Origin: Chrysomallon squamiferum | Lineage: Eukaryota > Mollusca > Gastropoda > Neomphalida > Peltospiridae | Assembly (NCBI GenBank): GCA_012295275.1 | Contig: CM022671.1 | Location: 19,046,956-19,108,955 of the forward strand | DNA: 62,000 bases | Direction: 5' to 3' | Part shown: positions 14,038 through 27,182 of the stretch, piece after piece | How the letters are laid out: every line of letters starts with the position of its first letter | Position numbering within the stretch: position 1 is the first letter of the stretch | Notes under the pieces: generated by a model | The model's database searches: none | What the model saw: only the letters and a program-made list of their open reading frames with translations | What the model was told of the DNA's origin: nothing | Program-made: the position numbers and the translations under genes

Positions 14038-14768
14038 TTATTATTATTATTAATGTATTTTATGTTTTTTTAACATAAAAAAAATGCTCTTACCACGTTT
14101 TATATTAAATACAAGAAACCTTATGCTGTGCATTACGTCTGCAAATGAAATATTCACGTATTAAAATATTATAATTTGTATAAATAAAGAATAACTTCTG
14201 TATTGCTGAGAAATATTTATATGAAAGGTCGTGTCCCCATAAGGTCAAATTAGTTCATGAAGGTTCTTAAAGAAACAAATGATATTTATCAAACGGGTCA
14301 AGTAAGCATTATTACATCACTAATGTTTTTGTGACACATAGATGACAAAGCTGGGGTGGGGAACAGACTTTTTTATTCTTAGTTAAAGAAAAGCCAAAGG
14401 TTAACTGAGAATATTTTATTCATTACAATCAGTTACTAATAATAGTTATTATTATTATTATTATTATTGTATAGTTCATTCATTCATTCCCACGTGCCAG
14501 TTAAAAATAAAAATTTCAATTAATAATAAAATGTGATATTTAGGTACCATAGCAAACAAAACGACAGAAACAGAACAATACTTTTTAACTGTTATGAAGA
14601 ACTCTGAGGGAGGTTGTTCAATTTTAATAATATTACTACGGAAAAAATTCTGTTCGATTTAAATTAATAGGAGAAATCAACAGGTAGTTGTATAAAGGTA
14701 GGTATTAACTTTTATACAACTGCCTGTTCATTTCACAGTTTTAACTTGCTATTTTTTAAAGTAAGGGG
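13950..14768. other. unique spacer with (TTC)n(TTA)n
   Basis: Right flank of the array. It holds a (TTC)n(TTA)n microsatellite at about 13999-14052 and a short (ATT)n near 14447-14468. No coding exon was seen. Confidence 0.5.
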
Positions 14769-15027
14769 CATTGGCATGCAGAGGGGGCCGAAGGGGCGGT
14801 GGTCCCGGGCATCCCAAATGGTGGGGGGCATCCAATCAGAGAAAAGACCTTAATAAATTTAGTCGATTTATATTTGAATCGAATAAAGTGGGGGTTTTTT
14901 TATGTTTCATCTGTGTTTACATATTTAAAATATCCTTCTTTCTCATAATATTTCTCTGTACTTAAGTCTTTGGGGCATGCAGTCAAGCAGTTGGCCCCGG
15001 GCATCACCAGACCTCTGCACGCCACTG
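14769..15027. mobile_element. MITE-like element with short terminal inverted repeats
   Basis: The ends CATTGGCATGCAGAGG (14769-14784) and CCTCTGCACGCCACTG (15012-15027) are inverted repeats matching at 14 of 16 positions. The ends are strikingly GC-rich for this window, and CCCGGGCATC occurs near both ends in direct orientation. The interior is AT-rich and codes for nothing recognisable. No clear target-site duplication was seen. Reading: a ~260 bp non-autonomous DNA transposon or its remnant. Confidence 0.55.
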
Positions 15028-15472
15028 GTGAGAGTATGTGTGTGTCTTTGTGTAAAGAGAAACAGACATATAAAGAGGAGGTAGTTTTCTTAATATACAG
15101 TTAGACAGAAATAACAATTAATGTTCAGTAGTAACGTTATTTATTTATGAAGTGACGGTAAGAAAGAAATGTACCACAAAATAAGAATTATTTCCCTTTA
15201 TCGATGATGCTTGCAGCAATATTGTGCAATTTCAAAGCTGTTTTAAATAACGTCCATACAGACATTATTTTTGTTTTGAACAATTTCTCGGTGTACGATA
15301 TCATTTACTATTTTGAATCGTACAAAACTACACACTACTGTAACGATGACAAATCAGTTTACCACAGACGCTAAATCTAAGAAACACTTGTCTGCCAACT
15401 GCTGTTAGTATTAATCGACGGACGCGTCTATTAAAACTATATTATAATTTTTGGATATTAAGTAATATAAAA
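15028..15472 (+). promoter_or_regulatory. probable ABC-gene promoter and 5' non-coding exon end
   Basis: The coding exon of the ABC gene starts at an acceptor (TTTTATCAG, exon from 16017), so a 5' non-coding exon must lie upstream. A good donor, AAAA|GTAAGTAA, occurs at 15472/15473. The sequence before it is less AT-rich and contains CGACGGACGCG (about 15417-15427). Exact transcription start not determined. Confidence 0.3.
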
Positions 15473-16024
15473 GTAAGTAACATTTAAATTTCTTTAGTTC
15501 TATTACTGTCCAAGGAAATGTCAGATGTCTTTATTATTACATTTACAGGACCAAATCTAAAGATCATGCAAAAAAGCAATTACCGTATTTATTGTTTAAA
15601 ACGTGATGATTCGTAATACCAACAGAAAATAATGCTTTGTCTTTAAAGCCATATTCCATAGTGCATATGACTTTATTTTCATTACTGAATTAAATTCAGT
15701 TTTATATATATAGCCCATTAATATTCATTTTGAAATTTAAAAAAAAAAAATAATAAATTTAATCAGTCTTTCGACAAGAAATAGGCCTTTTCTTGTTTTC
15801 TTATATAATATATATGTATTTTAAAACATTAATTTGGAAATTTGGAAAATATCTATATATAAATTCTAGTTATACTGTAAAACGTCAAGGTAATGCTCAA
15901 TTACATTATTATATTCAATTTTTTTTCAAAAAAAAAAAAAAAAAAAAAGTATTGTGTAATGTGTTTCTGTATATTATTTACCTTTTTTCTTTTTTCTATT
16001 TCTTTTTTTTTATCAGAAGAAATA

Positions 16025-19000
16025 ATGAAAAGAAAATGTGCAATTTTTCTGGACTTAGTTTTAACAGTTTGTGACATTGTAGTCACAACAGTAATATTCT
16101 GTCATGGGACAGATTTCCATTTACATTTTACAACAGATTTTTATATGTACAGTTTTACCCATTCATTGTTTGATTTGTGGACTTTCACCATCGTTCGATC
16201 ATCTGTGATACTAGGTTTAATTTATGCTGTGATCTATAACCCAACTGATGCAATATTTCGAGCCAAGTTTGTTAAGAAAATTGTTCTAATGTTTTCTGCA
16301 TTGATGTTTATGTACACAATGGTAAAACTATTGGGTATGTCTGATGTGACTTCAAACATGAGTGACAAATGGATGTGGGCGATGTTGTCATGGACAGCAG
16401 CAGCTTCAGGCCTGTTTTTTTCTGAATGGATATTAATAAGTTCAGTGCCAGTTGTACGTGATGTTAAAAATTTAAATAATGATGAAGAAACTTCACCATT
16501 ATTAGGGAACTGTTCAAAAGTAAAGGAGACGAAGAAGGAAGAAAACAAAACAAATAAAAAATCGCATATATCTGTAAGAAGACTCTTTTCTTACATGACA
16601 CCAGACTGGCCCCTGATACTTATTGGTTTTACATTTCTTATACTTGCTTCAACAGGTAATAAAGTTTGAATACATTTATATATAATTATATTGATAACTC
16701 ACAGGTTTTTTTAGCTAAAAAATGGTTTATTATTTATATTTTTTAGCTAAGTTTTCTCTTTATATAATAAATATACTGAGAAATATTATAAAGACATAAA
16801 TTCAATTTAAATGAAATTGTTATATCAAACTTTGTGAATGATTGTTTGCCTTCAAAACTAGGTAGCTTTTGCATTTAAATTTATTTTAATTCAGAATGTT
16901 CTAAGCATTTTTTTTTTACCTATAATTATGGGGCATGTAATCATTAAAAATGTAAAGACTAAATTATCATCATGTATTTAAAAACAGAATTTTTTAACTC
17001 CAGGTTCTTATTTTCTTTTTTTCTTACTTTCTTACTTTCTTTTTGTTTTGTTTTTATAATTTTGTAATCAACATGTTATTTCTTTTCAGGTAGAATTTTT
17101 ATTCCATTTTACACAGGCCAGGTCATTGATGGGATTGCAATTGATAAATCAGAGACAAAATTTACAAGAGCCATCATTATTATGACCTTAATAACTTTGG
17201 GAAGGTGAATCAAAAATATTTGTCCACTTAAAAATAAAAGTTTTTTTTACATTTGTTTTCTTTATCAAAAAGAAATTTAAAAAAAAAGGAAGTAATTATT
17301 GTTTAATGAGTTTTGGTTGCACATCAAACCAAATAATTCACACAAAGTTTAAATGCATGCAGTGTATTCATACAAATATACAATGGCATTACATACTTAT
17401 ATATACTTTAATTTTCTATGTATTTTTGTTTACAATATCAGTGAAATAAGTATTTCATATTTTTAATTTCATTTTTCTCTCAGTGCTATTTCAGCTGGTA
17501 TTCGTGGAGGTTGCTTATCATTGGTTTTGAACCGACTGGCCATCAGACTGAGAAATAATTTATTTGCCTCCATAATGAAACAAGAAGTTGGATTCTTTGA
17601 TTCAGTAAAAACTGGTAAATAAAATCAGTTTATTTAATTATTTACCAGTATTACTTTATTATTTTATTTTATAACATCAAAAGAGCATAAATTGGTATAT
17701 AAAAAAAAAAAATTTCCAGACATTTATAAGACATCATAAATGATTTTACTACTGAATATGAATGTAATTCAGAGAATGTTCATTTTAGTGTGTTATGTTA
17801 AATACAAACTTCAGCTGTACAGGACCTGAGTAAAAGGTGTAAATGACAAGTATGCATTTTTATGTTAAAATATGTAAATTTTTCTAAACTATGACACACT
17901 AAAATTATACTGACATATAACTAACAGAAACTGGATATTCACTACCCTTCCATAATAAAATTTTTAAAACTTAACAATGAATGAGTCATTAAATTCTAGG
18001 CTTTCCAGTAACAATGCAGATACAAAAATAAGTTCTTATAACAGTGAATACAGTATTGAACATTATTGATATACCCAACAATATTTATTTATTCTAAATA
18101 AGTGAAGGCATTAAACTAAACATCACTACCAAATCTAACCCAGAGTTAACATTTATTTAGATTATATTAATTAAATATTTTCTTTGTTTAAGTTGGGATC
18201 TGTGTTAGTGTTTATTGTTTTGTTACATTTTTTGTTTGTTCTCCTCCTAATAAAATCTAGATAGTTAGATATTTTATATTTTTTGCAAAATCATAATCAT
18301 TTTCAGGTGATATCACATCTAGACTAACTTCAGACACAACTACAACAAGTGAAGCTCTTTCACTGAATATGAACATTTTTCTCAGAAGCCTAATTACAGC
18401 AGGTATTTCATTATATCTATGTATTGGAGGGTTTTGATTATTTACTTTTTTCTTTTCATTTTTGTTACACTATCATTAACCATTAAATCCTGTAATTTTC
18501 TGGAGTTATAAGGGTATAAGTTTATGGCTTTAATATTCAAAGTCATGCATTTTGGTTAGCATTTTTGTAAATTAATTTTAAATTAGAATGTAATGTCATA
18601 ATTACTAAAATGACCATGTTTTAACTGTTTGTTTGTAAAGGTGGTGGTTTTGAAATTCTTACTTTTAATAATGAAAAATTAGTTTTGATTTTGGTATTGT
18701 TTTTGGATTGGGATATATTAAAGGTTGCTAATATTTTCAGTTGGTGTGGTATTCTTCATGTTTAGATTGTCATGGCAATTGACAGTCTTAACTTTTATTG
18801 GGCTTCCAGTACTTCTGGGTGTAGCTCATGTTTATGGCAGTTATTTTGAGGTTAGTATATTTTTTATCTGATATTTTTTTACATTACATTATTATATTGT
18901 TTTTGGTGCATTTAAAATTATCATCTTGAAATCACACTAAATTAAAAATTGAAAATCTGTAAGTTTTATTTGAGTAAAACCTTAATTCTTTTTCATATTC

Positions 19001-22000
19001 TGTTGATAGTGTTACATTTCAGGGTTTATTTTTAGCTATTAAAAAAATATATATATATATATAGTTTATTTTTTTAATATTTGTTTTTTCTTCTTTTTTT
19101 TAATTGATTGTTTAATTTATTTGTTTATTTATTTTTTTATTATTATTTTTTTTACATTTCAGAAACTCTCAGAACGTGTACAGGACAGTTTAGCTGTAGC
19201 AAATTCTGTAGCAGAAGAGGCTTGTTCCACAATGAGAACTGTTCGTAGTTTTGCTAATGAGGAAGGGGAGACAATTCGTTATAAGAAAACCCTTGATGAC
19301 ACCTACAAACTATATAAAAAAGAATCATTGGCTTATGCAGGTTACATGTGGTCAACCCAAGTATGGATTGTTTCTTTGATTATATTCCTAAAATATGTGA
19401 TATTTTTTGGAGTATTTGAAAGATCCAAAAATAACATTCAGAATATTTTTATTATTTTTTTTTTTTTCTTGGTTTTGTTTTACTTTTTTGCTTTTAAATA
19501 AAAACATAAAGCCTGAATGTTCTCATGCATAATAACTTTACAGTCTGCATAGATCACAAATGTATTGTTTTTCATTTTCTCCTTCTGATTTCATTGTTTT
19601 TAATAATCTGTATTATTATTAATAATAGTAAAAAATGGTAATAACATGTTTCAGAGTCTGTAGATATTTTTGTTATTACTGTTTTGTACTTTTTAAACTT
19701 TTTCATCTTCAGATTTTGGAGTTGACACTGACTGTTAGTGTTCTCTATTTTGGTGGCCATCTTGTCATTTCAGACAAACTTACTGGTGGAAATCTTGTGT
19801 CCTTCATTCTTTATATGCTGGAACTTACGAATGCTCTTGATGTTAGTATAAATTTAAAAATTAATTTTCAGTATATACAGTATCTATTTATATTTTAATT
19901 AACCATGTAATTCTTAATTTTTATTTTAAATTAGGATTAAATGGTTCTACATAATTAGAATTTAAAACAAAATTTGGATTGTTTAACATTAATTTCATAT
20001 TAAAGCTTTTAAAATATTACTAACAAATGTTGTTTATTTATTTATTTATTTATTATTACTTTTTAGTCAGTTTGTTTCTTATTCATAAAACCATTTTGTC
20101 TATATTTGTATCGCTACCATATGATAACAGGTAAGGCTTTATTTTATGATAGGAGTAGTGATGATGTAATATTTATATGCATGTATTGAAATATATTTGT
20201 AAAATATTCGTTATGGTTGTAGAGTTTGGCCGGTGTGTATACTGGTGTTTTGCAAGCAATTGGAGCATCTCACAAAGTATTTGAATACATTGACCGCAAA
20301 CCAGTATTGCCTACATCTGTAGGAAAGTATGTACCCGATATTCTGACTGGCAAGATAGAATTCAGAGATGTCAGTTTTGCATATCCTTCAAGACAAGAAA
20401 CTCTAGTGTTAAAGGTAATAATTAAATGTTTGTGTGTGTGGACAGCATACAGAGAAAACTGTTCAAGTCTGCCTGTAATGGGCATTATGTTTGACTTCAC
20501 CAGAGAGTACTGCCCCATTTAGTAAATGAGATAATTTGTAAACTAAGATTTTTGTATTTGTTTTTATTATTCCTTTGGTTTGCAGCATTTCACTTAAAAA
20601 ATTGTGGTTTGTTATGTAAATTCTTTTGAGAATGTGAATTTAATTGTTAATATCATATTTTTTAAATGCTTACCAAATATCACTGAAGAGCGTCAGTTTT
20701 ATTATAAATTAATAAGTATTATATGTAATTTTCATAAGACCATTATCTCTCTGCAGAATGTTAGCTTTGCAGTAAATCCTGGGGAAATTGTTGCTCTCGT
20801 TGGTCCAAGTGGAGGTGGAAAGAGTTCTTGTGTCAATCTCATTGAACGTTTTTATGAAACAAAAACAGGAAATGTTTTACTTGATTCAGTCCCAATAAAG
20901 GACTATGATCACAAATATCTACATAAAAAGGTGACTCTTAAAAAAAATATTATTATAAAATAACAAAAATCTCTCAGAATTAATGTTGAGCAATCTTTTC
21001 CATTTTAACTATAAATGTAATGCATTTTTAATTAGTTCATGGGCAGATTCATTTATTGCTGGCTTTGGAAATTCATTTAAAGTGAATTTTGGTAAGACTG
21101 TCTAATGCATGTTATGATAATGAAAAAAAAAAAAAAAACGGAAACGCTTTTATTTATTTATCTTTATTTTTATTTATTTTTAAATTTAATTCTTCTTTGA
21201 TATATTTTAGATAGCTTTGGTTAGTCAAGAGCCAGTTTTGTATGGTCGCACAATCCATGAAAATATAGCTTACGGGCTAGATGACTGCAGTGATGAAGAT
21301 GTGAAGCAAGCAGCAATTTCAGCCAATGCTCATCAGTTTATCTTGGACATGAAAGACCAATACAAGACACAGACAGGAGAAAAAGGAGTACAGCTGTCAG
21401 GTAAAGTTCTTTAAATAATGAATATTAATTATATTTTATATCCCAGCTTTGTACAATGATGAAAAACTTAATTTCTAAACACTGATTACTTTTAGTAAAA
21501 ATAAATAATAAATTAGGATGGCATACAACAGGACATTTTTCAAGCTAGAATTTAAATTACAGAAGCTATATAATAATGTAATTAAAAATTGAAAGCATTA
21601 AAAAAAAGTTACAGAGAAAAAGGGAATAAATTTTTCCTTTATGTATTTCTAACTAAACTTACAGACCAAAGCAAAATATGTTTTAAATGTCCATAGCATG
21701 GCTAATTAATAAGGTCAGCTGCAGTGTTTTTTTATGAAAATATTTTCAAGCCTACTGAATATATAATCTCTTTTTTTTATAATACTGAAATAAATAAATA
21801 TCTAACAGTTTTATTTATATATTCTGCTTTATATCTACACATATATTTATTTAGATTTTAATATTTATTCAACAATTCAGAATTACAGGAATCTAAATAA
21901 ATTGTTTATTTAGGAGGTCAAAAACAGAGGATAGCAATTGCACGAGCTTTAATAAGAAACCCCCGAGTTCTTCTCTTGGATGAGGCAACAAGTGCATTAG

Positions 22001-22775
22001 ATGCAGAATCAGAACATATGGTAAGAAAATATCTACAAATGCCTTTATTAACATTTGTTTAAAACTAAGTAAAACAAATTTAATAACAGTAACATAATAC
22101 TTTGATACCAGTCAGTGAAATATTACTTTATTAGATGCATTGATAAAAAAAAAAAGAAGCTAGAGCTAAACATTAAGTTTTCTTGAAGTCAGATACGTTC
22201 AGATACCAAAGGAATGGGATGAGACTTCTTTGTGCTTTTTTGCCATTCCAGACAGTGCTAGAATATTATTTATTTCAGTACTGTTTCCTCACAGTACCAA
22301 TGAGTGAAATGAAGGGATGTATGTAATAATGAGTTTCATCCTGTATTCTTCTTTCTGCTGTAGTACAACATCAAAATATATTTCAAAATAAGAATTTAAA
22401 AATTGTTTTCAGGTACAGCAAGCATTATACAGCAACATGACTGGCCGTACAGTGATCATCATAGCCCACCGTCTGAGCACAGTAGAAAAGGCTCACAGGA
22501 TTGTTGTTATTGAGAAAGGAGTGGTGAAGGAGCAAGGAACACACAGAGAACTTCTCTCTAAAGGAGGAATGTATGCTAAGCTTGTAAAAAGACAGATTCT
22601 TGGTTTTGATGAAATGTTATCAGACTTGAATGTAAATGCAGATACTGAGATACTTTCAGATGCGAAAAATATTTCTGCCACAAGTGAGAGCATAGAGTCA
22701 AAAGGCTCAAATTTTAGTTTTCAGTCATGTGATGCTTCCACATCAAATGTGTTGTTTAAAGTTGGATCTTGCTGA
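16025..22775 (+). CDS. ABCB9: ABCB9/TAP-like ABC half-transporter
   Basis: Complete gene of 12 coding exons: 16025-16655, 17090-17204, 17484-17614, 18307-18402, 18741-18850, 19163-19360, 19713-19841, 20223-20414, 20757-20930, 21211-21400, 21914-22020, 22413-22775. All phases join, giving 811 aa (human ABCB9 is about 766). An N-terminal hydrophobic TMD0-like region (residues 1-150) is followed by a linker, a transmembrane domain with [16 protein letters not shown] and [13 protein letters not shown], and one nucleotide-binding domain: Walker [10 protein letters not shown] (550-558), Q-loop Q598, signature LSGGQ (654-658, split by the exon 10/11 junction), Walker B with catalytic E679, H-loop H710. 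Such half-transporters dimerise; TAPL moves peptides into lysosomes. The ATG at 16025 is chosen because an acceptor precedes it. The last ~60 residues form a serine-rich tail that I do not recognise. Confidence 0.93.
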
Positions 22776-23115
22776 AAATATTGTTCAGGTTTTTAATTCA
22801 TTAAAAACAAATATATGATCATTAGTTAGGCCCCTGTTTAGTCAGTTTGCTTTTCCTGTTACATATGTCACATGAAAAATTGTTACCCACAAGGAAAATT
22901 GTGTTCAATGCATCCTAAAATGTTAGTTTATGGTCTTTGTCATTTAAAACATTTTTTTTGTTGTTATGTGAAACTAGTCTTTTTGAAATGTATTTGAAAG
23001 TCCTTAGCAATTTGTATATTTAATGTTGTTTAAAATTAACCTTACATTTCATAAAGTTTTTCTTAAACAATCGAGTTTAAAATGAAAGTTAAAGCAAAGT
23101 ATTAGTAAACTTGCA

Positions 23116-23121
23116 AATAAA
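23116..23121 (+). promoter_or_regulatory. polyadenylation signal, ABC gene
   Basis: AATAAA in GCAAATAAAACATG, 341 bp after the TGA of the ABC transporter. It is the first good signal found downstream. Confidence 0.45.
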
Positions 23122-23151
23122 ACATGAAGCAAGTTAAAAGTAGACATTTGC

Positions 23152-23157
23152 TTTATT
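23152..23157 (-). promoter_or_regulatory. candidate polyadenylation signal, RASSF gene
   Basis: AATAAA on the minus strand (TTTATT on plus), facing the ABC gene signal 30 bp away. If used, the RASSF 3' UTR would be about 4 kb. Many other minus-strand signals lie between here and 27182, so the choice is uncertain. Confidence 0.25.
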
Positions 23158-23645
23158 TCATCTAAAATAACTTCATACTGACACTGTCAATCAACAACAC
23201 TCTAACAAGAAAAAGTAATACATTTTTTTTAAAAGACAGATCAGCATTGTGAAGTTATCACTGGCAGTGCCCATTTGGATTTACTGATTATCCTTAACAT
23301 GATAAAAAATAAAAGTATTAACTCAGATTACACTAACAAACCTAACAGAAATATTTCATTTTAACAATATAACAATATCCTGAGCCAGTGAAATGCATTA
23401 CAATAAACTAAATTTTTTACCTTCTTTACCTAACACAAACATTTGTATGAATAATATAATTACAAATGGTATTTGAGATTTGAAAAAAAAATTAAATTAT
23501 TGCTTTATCAAAATGAACAGAATATACATCAGTTTTTTTTTGGCTGGGATGTTAATAAAAGGTTAGGAAAAGGCTAATTGAAAATATACTGATTAAAAAA
23601 TTTACAATGAACTTAACTGATTTTATTTCCTATTAATGTTTGAAG

Positions 23646-23679
<34 letters not shown>

Positions 23680-26600
23680 CTGTTTGTATGAAATGTATAT
23701 TAAATTTTCAAGCACCAAAATTGCTGTTGTTGTCTAATCCAGGAATGTGAAAACCAGTAATATTGTTTTAGCTTAAATAATTGCAGAATGGGTAATGAAA
23801 CATTTAAATAAGTGTATTTGGTAACTCTATCACATTTTTATTTGTTACATTCTTTATGTCTACAACAATGCATAATGAGTAAAAGTAACTTTGTATCATC
23901 AAAGAAAAAATTAAAATAAGTAAATAAATAAATAAATAACACTGTGTCTCAAATCTCATCCCAAGCTTGTTAATATTTAAAACTACTGTCCAAAAATTAT
24001 ACAGCTAAATATTTTATATCAAAACCTTTTTTCAAAATTTAGTAAATATTTCTATTAGTTTGAAACAGTATTACTGCAAGCATAAAAAATATTTCTTGTA
24101 TAAATAACAGCAACAAATGAAGCCAAATGTATGAATTGAAACTTACAACAATAAATTGAATGATTAAAAATACTGCATTCATTGTTATCTACCCATTTGA
24201 AAAGTTATGATACTTTACTAAGACTATCAATTCACAGCATTAATTTTGAAAAATAAAATAAAAATTAGGATATGGAAAATTCACGATAAATTGACGTGTA
24301 ACATTTTAACTAAAACTATCCAAAAAAATAAATAAGAATAAATGTCACAAGCCTTAAATAATAAGGCACATGAATGTGATAAAACAACTGTTAATTTATT
24401 ATTACTTTCAACAATATTCACAGAACCACACAATATTTGTTTTGAAGTGATTTTTTTTTCTTAAATCTGAAAATGTGACCTTTTTTTTTGTCTTTTCTAC
24501 AAGAGACTTTCATATAGTAAATAAAAGACAAAAGGATAAATATATATATACATATATATGTACAAACACACACATATATGCATGCCAATATACATATGTA
24601 CATGTTTTACGTAAACAAAAATTTAAATTAAATGTCACGAACGTCTGCCTTCTTATTTTAATATTAATAAAAACCTGTACATATTAGTCCAATGTTCTAG
24701 TAATAGAAATACTTATACTTAACAATATGTAATATTTAACAAAGTGAAACACAAAGAAAAAAAAAAAAAATTAAATGACTAGGATAAAGCATATAACTTA
24801 ACAATTTTGCCTTTTAAAAATTATTTTTAAAAATATTAAATTTATGTATCTTTGTCAAAGGCAAGTAATAAGAAAAGAAAAACAAATGTCTTTGACATAT
24901 TATTTTTCATTCATAATACCAGCAACAAAGGTATATTCTGGTTTTCTCTATAAAAGACGAGATCAGATACAGACACTTTGAAATTAATCAATAATAATAA
25001 TAATAATTAACATAAAATAAGAACATATGTATACCAAGATCAAAATGAGTAAATTTATACTGATATAAAACAATGAAATGCTTTTGCTATCTTGTGATTA
25101 CAATGGTCAAATATACCTGAAATAATAATAACCAAAGCTTTTCACACTGTCAAAATGTTCTGTCATCTGTATTTTTCACTGTTTTATAACTGAAAAATAA
25201 CTGACTAGATAAATTTTTCAACAGAATGAAATGATGTAGAACAGGTATTTATGCATTTTTGTGACCCAAGACTAAGGCTAAGAAAACAGAGAATGTCTGA
25301 ATAGAACAGAACAGTAATTTGTATTTCAAAACATTTTTAGTTATATTCTTATTGGTAAAAGTTTTATAACTAAACTAAAATTAACCAAAAATAAACAATT
25401 AAAATTTGTTTAGAATAAATCAAAAAGGACATTTCACTTGAAGTTGGTCCATTAAATGTACCAAAAAATAAAAATAAAATAATAATAAAAAATATAAAAG
25501 GTTTTACCAGGGTTTTTTTTAGTTGGTATGATAACCAAATTTATCGTGTTTAATTAAATATTACATTATAAAGAATATTTTACTTTATAAATTTGTCATT
25601 TAATTATAGAACTTGTTCTATTCCATGTTAGAAAATTTGAAAAAGATGAAAATTTATGAAATGTTTAGCAAGGAGCTGTGGATGGTGGTGATATTATTTT
25701 GAAATTAAAAAATGAAAAAGGTTTTCTTTTTTTATTTACAGAATAACGATTTCAACCATCACCAATGCAAATAATATCAGTGAAATTATAAAGAAATTTT
25801 TTTTATATACTATTACTGTTCACAATTTTGTTTTCTCTTGACCATATTTTAGAATCATCTATAAACAATAAATAAAACAAACCATTTCTCTTGTATTTAA
25901 TGTTGACAATACAGAAAAAAGAAAAATTAATACACATCTTTCTATAGTACATAATTTACCTGAACTGAATGTCACCAGCCTTTAACATAAATCAAAGTTT
26001 AATGTACAAGAAGCAGGCAAACACACGTTAAAATTCAAATCATGCAGATTCTTCAGTAAAATTCCAATCATAATTATTAATCTAATAAAACCTTTATTTA
26101 TCACCTCGAAAATCCATTTAATGCCTTTGGCATTTGCAAATAAACATACATCCTTCTGTGAACACGTCTCTGGTACAAAAATAATTATTTCTCTATTAAC
26201 AGTAATCACATCCATGATTTGGGCCCTCTATTCAAAATCAGTCCTCATCTACCACCATTACATTATTTACAGATTTGAAAACTGTCAACAAGTTATTCTT
26301 CAAGACATAATTTAAAAAAAAAAAAGAGAAAAAAAAACGGAAGATCTTCATGAAATAAAGAACAGTAACATATTCTTTATTTTTAAATGAATTTTCATAC
26401 ATAACACTTTATTTTTTTTCTCAAATCGTCAATAGAAATTAAAGTCCTGATATTGTTTCTTTTTACCATAGAAACAAATCAATTAATATTTTTCAGTGCT
26501 GTTCTGCTTGTAAGTCAACATTCACGTTTCCACAGAAAAAGTTAAAATCACAGAATACAATTAGCTATAATTCTGAAGTTTTAGTACATGATTCTTTGCA

Positions 26601-27182
26601 GTAGCATGTGTTAAGAAGCTGAATCAATTCTGCTCGTCCCAACATGTGTTAAATCTTTGATGATGCAAGTCTGAATCAGATACAGCAATCCAACGTTGTA
26701 AGATAAATCACTGGACAGTCCTTAATCAGTGTCACTTCAAACTTGTTTTGGTGTGAATTATACAAGTCTGGTAATGTATATGTAGATCCTTAACCATTAC
26801 AAATAGTTGTTATAAGTCAAATCATCTACTGATTTAAGGTGTTTCTGTACAAATACCAAATCATACAATAATTTTCATCTTAACCAGCAGAATTCTGTAA
26901 TGTATATAAACATTTATGAGTATTGTGTTTATGCCAAACAAAGCATGTTAAACAAGAATCTTTCTTTTCTTGTTTGTTTCATTCCTAGAAAGACAAATTC
27001 ATGAGCAAAACTTATCTTATGGTTCATTATGGATATGATTAAGCATTTTTCAGTGCATATGCCTTTTGTCACCAATGTTGAATGTTTCTTAGAATGTTAA
27101 AAGTATAATTGTTACTTTTTTTTCTCATCAGTTTAAGTGAAAAAAATAGAAAGATAAAAAGTAACAAATAAAGTTTCTTTTG

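Larger units (their letters stand above)
22776..27182. other. convergent 3' UTRs / intergenic
   Basis: Holds the 3' UTR of the ABC gene (to about 23140) and the minus-strand 3' UTR of RASSF for an unknown length. Simple repeats: poly-T at 23648-23677 and (TA)n/(CA)n at about 24538-24580. ORFs here are short, AT-driven and not recognisable. Confidence 0.5.

Noticed and set aside
14771-14965. 64-codon ORF beginning with a Gly/Arg-rich stretch
   Set aside because: Encoded by the GC-rich end of the MITE-like element; not a gene.
15893-16024. Upstream ATG extending the ABC transporter N-terminus by 44 codons
   Set aside because: The extension is encoded by poly-A and a polypyrimidine tract that forms a clear 3' splice site (TTTTATCAG at 16016). 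The ATG at 16025 is the likely start.
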